Shown here: one piece after another, positions 57,521 through 64,000 of the stretch | Layout: every line of letters starts with the position of its first letter | Position numbering within the stretch: position 1 is the stretch's first letter | NCBI GenBank assembly: GCA_019137255.1 | Contig: WPDH01000154.1 | Span: 1-64,000 of the forward strand | Direction of reading: 5' to 3' | Length of the DNA stretch: 64,000 bases | From: Corinectria fuckeliana | Taxonomy: Eukaryota; Ascomycota; Sordariomycetes; Hypocreales; Nectriaceae | The notes under the pieces: generated by a model | The model's database searches: none | What the model was told of the DNA's origin: nothing | The model's input: the letters and a program-made list of their open reading frames with translations, nothing else | Made by a program: the position numbers and the translations under genes

Positions 57521-58756
57521 TATCTTAATACTAATAGTACTTTAGTATTATTTTTTAAGAATAAGTATCTAAAAACTAAGTTACTAAACCTTATATATAT
57601 TTATAAGAAACCTTTAAGTTCTTATATTATATTATTATAAGCTTATATTCTATTTAGTATTAAAAAAGCTATTTTATATTTATTTAAAGGGAAAATACTA
57701 ACTTTTTAAAATTTATTTAAGATATTAGTTTATAAGAAAATAGTTAGTCTCTTATAGTAAATAAAATCTAAGTTAGCTTTAAGGTTATAATATAAATATT
57801 CTAACTTTAATATAAAATTATTTATATTCTAGTAATTATAAACCACTTTATAAGTTTTAGTGCTTAAAGTAGGGCTAGGTTTTAGTAGAAATAGTATTTT
57901 AGCTACTTATTTTAATATTATCTTTATAATAAATCTAGCTCTTTTTATTCTTAGAAAGATATTTATAGTAAATTCTTATTAGGCTTAGTTATATCTTATT
58001 TATTATTATTTTATAGGTTTTACCCTCTTAATTAATAGAATATAATATTATATTAGGTTTATTATTTAGATATTCTCTAGTTATACTATAAAGTAGTTAT
58101 AATAAGTATAATAAAGCTATATAACTAGAAATTACTATTTGTTTATTATAGTTATATTACCTAATATAATTTTATTATTATAAAACTATAAAATGATTTT
58201 TTTTAGCTATACTTTACTAAGTTAGTAAAATTAGTATAAAAAGTAAACTTATAAGAGATACCTCTTATAATTTTAAATTCTTATATAAATTTACTAATTT
58301 ATAATTTTAGTAATATCTAGTAGTTAATAGTCTACTTTTAGGCTGCTACTAAGTTACTTATCTTTTAGCCTAAGAAATATTTAGAAAAGGTTATACTTAC
58401 TTTTTATTTATTCTTTCTTAGAGTCTTTTTTAATTATATTAGTTTTATTAGCATCTAAGTTTATAGTTAAGTTACTTTCTAATATTTAGCATTCTAAATA
58501 TAAGGTATTTAAGTAGGTATACCCTAATAAACACCTTTTAAGAGAGTATTTAGGTTTTTTAATATTTAAATTTTAGATAGTATCTAATTCTCCTATTAGA
58601 TTTACCCTCTTACTTAGTTTTAAATATTTAGTATTTTATTATAAGGCTTAGTTTTTATCTTTCTCTGATTTTTTACTAAGTTATCTTTTATACTAATCTT
58701 ATTTTAGTATTTATATTCTACTAAGAGCTAAATAATTATAAGATGCTAATACTTCT

Positions 58757-58870
58757 ATTTTACCTTATTATCCTAATTATAATAATTTACTATTATATTT
58801 CTTTTATACTCTTATTTTATCTTATTATCCTAATTATAATAATTTATTATTATATTTCTTCTCTTATCTT
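58757..58870. repeat. 57-bp tandem duplication inside the right element
   Basis: The segment around cttattatcctaattataa occurs at 58764 and again at 58821, with only C/T differences. It is part of the RIP-mutated gag-side half of the element. Confidence 0.65.
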
Positions 58871-61800
58871 TCTCTCTCTTATAGTATACCTTTAGGGCTA
58901 ATATTTATAAGTGCTAGTTTTTTAAAGTCTTAGAAATATTAAGATATGTTTTTCTAATCTTAGTATATATTTACTATCCTAGTTAATTAAGAATCTTTTT
59001 AACTTTTTTAAGTATAAGCTAGTTATTATTAATAAATATAATATTTTTATTATTATACCTTTTAGTAGTTACTTTTAGATATATTCTTAGTTTATCTTTT
59101 AGTTATAGTTTAAAAAGGTTAAGAGTTAGGTATATAGTAATAGTTTATATATATCTTTTTATCTCTCTAACTATTAATTTCTTTTTATAGTAATTTTTTA
59201 TTATACTTATATAATATATTTATAGATATCTAATAAGTAAGTCTTAATTATTATAATCTTTTATTATATATACTTTTACTATAGTTATAATACTACTAAC
59301 TATTACTTAAAGGTAAATATACTAGTTAACTTTCTAGATTTAGTTATTTACTAGATATATAGCACTAGGTTTAGATATTTTTAGCCTTAAGATATCTTAT
59401 TTAACTATAAATCTTTTATTTACTAGATTTACTACTAAACTACTATTAAGTATAATAGTATCTAAGTGTTATTTTTTAATATAGCTTTTAATAAAACCTA
59501 GTATATTAGCTATTATATCTTTCTTAGTTATAGTATTAATAAAAATAACTTACTTACTTATATATAATATACTAAGAAATTATTCCTCTAAGGTTTCTAC
59601 TATATTATTATTTTTAGCTTTTATATTTATCTTATTTATTATAATATGCCTAAATAAGACTAATAAGTTTACTATAGTATCTCTCTCCTAACTAGTTTTT
59701 ACTTTTTACTTATATTATATTAATTATAATAATTATTAATAGATAGAAAGTATAATTTATAATAGTTATAATATATTTAGTATAATAAGAGTATTCTTAA
59801 GATATTATCTTAATTTAAATATTAGAATATTAAACTTCTTAGTAACTTAAATCTTTTCTAGTTTATAATAAGATTTCTTATTATTTAGTAAGTTTATAGT
59901 TATTATCTACTATTTTTTATTTACTATTATTTTCTAAAAGAAGAGTATAAGGTTTAATAATATTTTCTTAAATTATTTTTAGGTAATAGTAAGCTAAAAT
60001 TATATTAAGATAACTTTAGGTATAAAGTTTAAGTTATCTCTTATTATTAAGTTTATACTAGCTAGTTCTAATCTCTTATTTTATCTCTTATAGTTAAGTA
60101 TTCTTAGAGATAGTATAATATCTTCTTTTAAGTTTTTAATTCTAAGATATTAGTATTCTTTTAGTAAAGCTAATACTTCTTATAATTTATAATTAGTAGT
60201 ATTTTAGTTTCTAGTAGTATCTTTAAGCTTAGTCTAAGCTCTTTAGTTTAGATCTCTTATTAAATTATATTCTCTTTTTTTAATATAATTTTAGTTCTTA
60301 CTTACTTATATTCTAAGTTTAGTATCTTAAGGTTTTATATTATCTTATACTACTACTTTAGTATCTTATATAGTAGCTATTTTAAACTTCTTTTAAGATA
60401 TCTAGTATCTTAAAAAAGAATAAATTTATATAGTCTTCTCTTTTTAGACTATAATCTTAGCTATAAGGTTATTTTTTATCTAAGTAAGAGAGTTTATTAC
60501 TAGCTATTTTTACCTCTTATATCTTATCTTATACCTATATTATTATTACCTCTCTTAATTTTTAGCATATTATTATTAATTATAGTTTTATTCTTTTAGA
60601 TAGTTATATCTTATATATTCTTATTTATTATATTTAAAATATAACTTTAGTTAAGAGTTATAAATATACTTTATTAAATAATTATTTTAAGTGTTTTAGT
60701 TTTTAAGCTAAGTATTATTATATTCTTAGTATACTAGATTATTTCTAGTTTTAGTAAGAGCTTATAGTTTTACTAGTAGAGGTAGAATATATATATCTTA
60801 AGAGACTAAGTATTAGCTAAACTTAATATTATAAAGTTAGGCTAATAAATAATATCTTTTATCTATTTTCTTTATAAGTTCTATTAGGGCTTCTTATTAT
60901 TATATTATTATCTTTTATAGATTAAACTTACTAGTAAGAAGTATCTTTTTATTAAATTAAGCTAGTATTTTAGAGGCTAAGAATTAATAGTTATAAATTA
61001 TTAACTAGATATTAGTAAATATAAGATTTAGTATAGCTATAAATACTTATTATTTCCTATTAGTATATAGTTAGTTTTAAACTCTCTCTTATAATTTAAA
61101 ATCTTAATTTCTATTTACTATTCTAATAATAAAAAATATTAAGAATATTTATTTAGTAGTACTATAAAGCTTTAAGTAGAGTTACTCTCTCTATTTTAAG
61201 TAAGCTAAGAGAGATTCTCTTTTTATCTTATTAAATATATATACTTTTATAACTTTAGTACTTTCTTAAGTAAGATTAGTATTTCTAAACTAAGCTAGAA
61301 ACTTCTTATATACTTAGGTTTATATTAAATTATTTACTTTTAGGTTCTTATACTATATAAGTATCTAACTAACTAGTCTAAAGTAGAAAACTTTCTAAGT
61401 AACTAGTTCTTAAGATAGTTTTAAAACTCTTATAATTACTACTAAAGTATTATAAGATATAAAGTAACTAGTAGGTATACTATCTTTTAGATAGCCTAAA
61501 AATAATACTCTTTTAATTAAAAGTTATATTTTTAATATAAATATTATAATTACTTTATAGCTTAGTCTTAAACTAATAGCTATCTAGTTTTTAAGATAGT
61601 TCTTAAAGTTAGTATAAATATCTTATAATAGGTTAGATAAAAAGAAGCTTATATAAACTAGTAAATATTTAAGTAAAGGAAAAATAGTAATAAGTAAAAG
61701 TAAAACTAAGTAAAATATCTATCTAGTTTTAAGTATTAATAAGAAGAACTTAGCTAAAGTAAGAGAGTCTTTCTCTAATAAGATAAACTTTAAGGTTTTC

Positions 61801-62889
61801 TAATATATTTAGAGCTTAACTAGATAAGAGGTTATAAACTATAAGAATATAAGTAAATAAAAATAAAAAAATAAAAAAAATAAAAAAAAAGCTAAGAATC
61901 TCTTAGTATAAGTGCTAAATAGTTTAGTAGAAAATAAGAAAGCTAGTCTAACTAAAATATTATTCTTATATTTATATTTTTAAAAAAAAAAAAAAAAGTT
62001 AAGATTCTCTCTCTCTTATAGTAAAAAGAAAAAATTTCTTTTTTTACTTTTTAAGAATATAAGTAGTATTTTTCTAATAGAGTTTTTAGCTATTACTAGC
62101 TAATAGTTAGGTATTATCTTCTAAAAATATAAATATTATTAATAACCCTAATACTTACCTTCTAATATACCTTTAGGTTTAATCTAATAAATTATAGCTT
62201 ATATATTCTACTAATATTATCTTTTACTAGATATTAATAACTACTTATACTAAAATATAAATAAAATTAATAATATAAATTAAAATATATATAGTAGTTT
62301 AGATAGATTTTAGTAGTTACCTATTAATAGGCAGATAAATTTAATAATATTAATTTATATATATTTAATAACTAAAACTATTATATTCTAAAAGAGTTTA
62401 AAATTATTTAGCTAGTATTATAAGAGAGTATATTAGTATATTTATTATAAAGATATTTAAAATATTATTTACTATAATTATATTAGTATATCTTAAATAT
62501 ATTTAAAATAGTCTTTAAATTATTATATATAATATTAATTTTTTTAGTAGCTAATAAAACTAGTAATTTAGTATATTCTCTAATTTTTAGTATAATTATC
62601 TAAAATTTTTAAAATCTTATAAACTAAATTAATTTATTAGTATATCTTAATATTAGTAGTAATAATTTCTTCTAAACTCTAAGGCTTAAAAGTTTATATA
62701 TTAAGATATTTTAATACTTAGTTTTAGTAGTTATATTAAATTTCTAATCTTAGTTTTATAAATATCTTAACTTTCTTATCTTAGTTTTTTTAAGTATCTT
62801 AAATTTTAGGCTCTAGTTTTTAAAAAAGTTTATTTACTTTTAGTCTTATAGTCTTAAGATAGTTCTTAGCTTATTATTAGATTTTTATA

Positions 62890-63110
62890 TTATTAAAGTT
62901 CTTACTAATATTCTTACTCTAGTCTTATAGTCTTAAAAGGTTATTTTATAAAGTTCTTAATAGTATTCTTATTTTAGTCTTATAGTCTTAAAGAGTTATT
63001 TTATAAAGTTCTTACTAGTATTTTTATTTTAGTCTTATAGTCTTAAAAGGTTATTTTATAAAGTTCTTACTAATATTAATCTTATTCTAGTCTTATAGTC
63101 TTAGAGCTAT
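62890..63110. repeat. Four tandem copies of a 55-bp unit next to the 5' LTR
   Basis: The unit holds ttattttataaagttctta, then tagtcttatagtcttaaa. Four head-to-tail copies with few changes, plus a more diverged piece near 62845. They lie 115 bp inside the right (5') LTR, the place of the untranslated leader. Confidence 0.75.
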
Positions 63111-63224
63111 TAGTTTCTATTAATAAGAGTATTCTTTTTAGTAGTAGTATTAGGGTTTAGTAGCTATCTCTACTATAGGTTTATAATTAATAATATTAAT
63201 ATGTAGTCCTAGTCTTATCACTAT

Positions 63225-63359
63225 AAAACTAGTATGTTAGTATAGGTGGTTATATTTGCTATATCTCTCTACCTGCTATAGACCCTTATGTCCTCTGATA
63301 TAACATGTCCACTAGCGCCTACTAGCTTAGTAATATACTTGGCCAAATTACCTCCCACA
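63225..63359 (-). repeat. LTR, right copy (5' LTR)
   Basis: 135 bp, matching 54772-54906. Its outer (right) half keeps ggccaaat and ctcccaca, where the left copy has agctaaat and ctcttata; its inner half is the more mutated one. Confidence 0.88.
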
Positions 63360-63364
63360 GTCCT
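63360..63364. repeat. Target-site duplication GTCCT (right)
   Basis: Second copy of gtcct, followed at once by the CFEM gene's C-terminal codons (CCA GTG GAC CAG). Confidence 0.85.
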
Positions 63365-63757
63365 CCAGTGGACCAGCACCAGCCGGGGCAGTTCGATGCG
63401 CAAAAGTACGAGCAGATCAGTCCGGGGACCAACCACGAAATGATGGGCAATGTGCCCCCGCCACGACAAGAGCTGCATTCGAATCCTCGGCCGCACACCG
63501 AGCCTCCTACTCTGGCCAACGAGCTTGCATAGTGTGAATACCCTCTTAGTTGTCTTCTTGTCAAAGCGTTTGACTTACACGTTTCTTCTCCACATGGGGC
63601 ATGTCTTGGCACAGATTGGCTTTCTTGGCCAGCCTTGATGCACGACCTCAGGTCAGGCATCTATCCCAATAAGTGCCTCGCTGTATACACGGTAGCGAAA
63701 TCCGCGTGATTGTCATGAATTATAATGGATCGTAATGTATTTGTCGTGCCTCGTCTA

Positions 63758-64000
63758 CTAAGTCGGCGACTTGACAAGCTTTCTAAACTGAAAACTCCCG
63801 CTCTGGTCGTCCGTGTCGTCATTTCCCGGTTGCCTTTCCTTCTCCTTGTCCTGCTCCTTTTTCCTCTTGTCTTCAATGTGCCTTATGGCGTCTTCCGTCA
63901 GCTCTTGTCGGTTGATGAGCTCCATCACGTCCTTCTTTCGCGTCTTCCGGTCACCCCTGCTAATCAACAGACCAGCGGTGATGTTGCAGGTTATGCTCAC
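63758..64000 (-). CDS. C-terminal part of a gene running off the right edge
   Basis: 80 codons open to the window end. SITCNITAGLLISRGDRKTR is followed by a highly charged helix (KDVMELINRQELTEDAIRH, EDKRKKEQDKEKERQ) and it ends FRKLVKSPT-stop at 63758. The first residues could be the end of a membrane helix followed by a cytosolic charged tail. Without the upstream part no family can be named. It converges with the CFEM gene; 225 bp separate the stops. Confidence 0.5.
   Translation of the reverse strand: MSITCNITAGLLISRGDRKTRKKDVMELINRQELTEDAIRHIEDKRKKEQDKEKERQPGNDDTDDQSGSFQFRKLVKSPT

Larger units (their letters stand above)
54772..63359 (-). mobile_element. Ty3/gypsy-like LTR retrotransposon inserted in the CFEM gene, RIP-inactivated
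   Basis: 8.6 kb between two 135-bp direct repeats, flanked by GTCCT on both sides. The right LTR ends in CA; the same position in the left copy is TA. Internal DNA is extreme RIP type (TpA-rich, CpA-poor, stops everywhere). On the minus strand, RT and RNase H remnants are found at 57.5-57.0 and 56.85-56.6 kb, giving RT before RNase H and a minus orientation. The right LTR is therefore 5'. Gag and integrase are not legible. Confidence 0.88.
53994..63532 (+). pseudogene. CFEM membrane protein gene split by an LTR retrotransposon
   Basis: Exon 1 (53994-54071) encodes signal peptide MKFYSSVAIVLATARLAESQ. A 54-nt intron (54072-54125) follows. Exon 2 reads 180 codons to TAG 54663-54665. It has eight Cys in CFEM order (DSC, SIC, INCIC, VCC, EHC, SVC) with Asp before CIC (SFDINCIC), a Ser/Thr stalk, and a membrane helix (GVGVPLISAIAGYLAFL) followed by RRKNRK. 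CFEM proteins sit at the cell surface, some as receptors or haem binders. Beyond the TAG the frame goes on with PQGY repeats, until a retroelement at 54772. After the element, PPVDQHQPGQFDAQKYE to TLANELA and stop 63532 is the original C-terminus. A truncated 205-aa protein with CFEM and membrane helix could still be made from 53994-54665. Confidence 0.88.

Noticed and set aside
59010..59060. A minus-strand LYLLIITSLYLKKLK reading that recalls a copia-type YVDD region
   Set aside because: The acidic residues cannot be derived by RIP-type changes, and a better RT match lies at 57.5 kb.
1..64000. CRISPR arrays, bacterial operons, ribosome-binding sites, tRNA or rRNA genes
   Set aside because: The sequence is fungal nuclear DNA. 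I saw no regularly spaced identical repeats and no convincing tRNA arms.

Overview
The window looks like a piece of a filamentous ascomycete (Pezizomycotina) genome. Genes carry 42-54 nt introns with GTRAGT donors and CTRAC-type branch points, and there is a Zn2Cys6 regulator, a CFEM protein, a PhiA-like wall protein and a large secreted pectin methylesterase. Blocks extremely rich in TpA and nearly free of CpA/TpG are typical of repeat-induced point mutation (RIP). The species cannot be named from this sequence.

Layout. 1-13.3 kb is RIP-destroyed retrotransposon sequence. A 7.7-kb Ty3/gypsy-like element (190-7935, minus strand, 212-bp LTRs) appears nested inside the RNase H region of a second gypsy-like element. 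13.4-21.8 kb is a transition zone of decayed genes: a duplicated gene fragment, two SNF2/DEAH helicase-like remnants, a hairpin pair, an array of TGAGTCA sites, and two frame-broken small genes. 23.1-36.2 kb is an accessory gene cluster of unfamiliar proteins. It includes two intact members and one decayed member of a family starting MDPK/MDPA, a 722-aa diverged DEAH-helicase-like protein whose N-terminus is duplicated at 13.8 kb, and a double zinc-knuckle protein. 36.2-38.1 kb has no recognisable gene.

38.1-54.7 kb is better-preserved chromosome with recognisable genes. In order these are: a 2386-aa protein with five tandem pectin methylesterase (CE8) domains; a YdcF/DUF218-like protein; a PhiA-like secreted protein; a C-terminally truncated flavin monooxygenase; a Zn2Cys6 transcription factor; a secreted HExxH metallopeptidase; and a CFEM membrane protein. 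The CFEM gene is cut by an 8.6-kb RIP-mutated LTR element (54772-63359, 135-bp LTRs, 5-bp target duplication GTCCT). Its C-terminal coding sequence resumes at 63365 and stops at 63532. A partial minus-strand gene runs off the right edge.

The most notable points are the five-domain pectin methylesterase with graded loss of catalytic residues; the CFEM gene split by a retroelement and also carrying a CAG-to-TAG type stop; two neighbouring genes that each need a 46-nt GC-AG intron followed by a 6-nt micro-exon; and the accessory MDPK family, which resembles a very diverged ubiquitin-protease-like fold. All calls come from reading the sequence; no database search was run.
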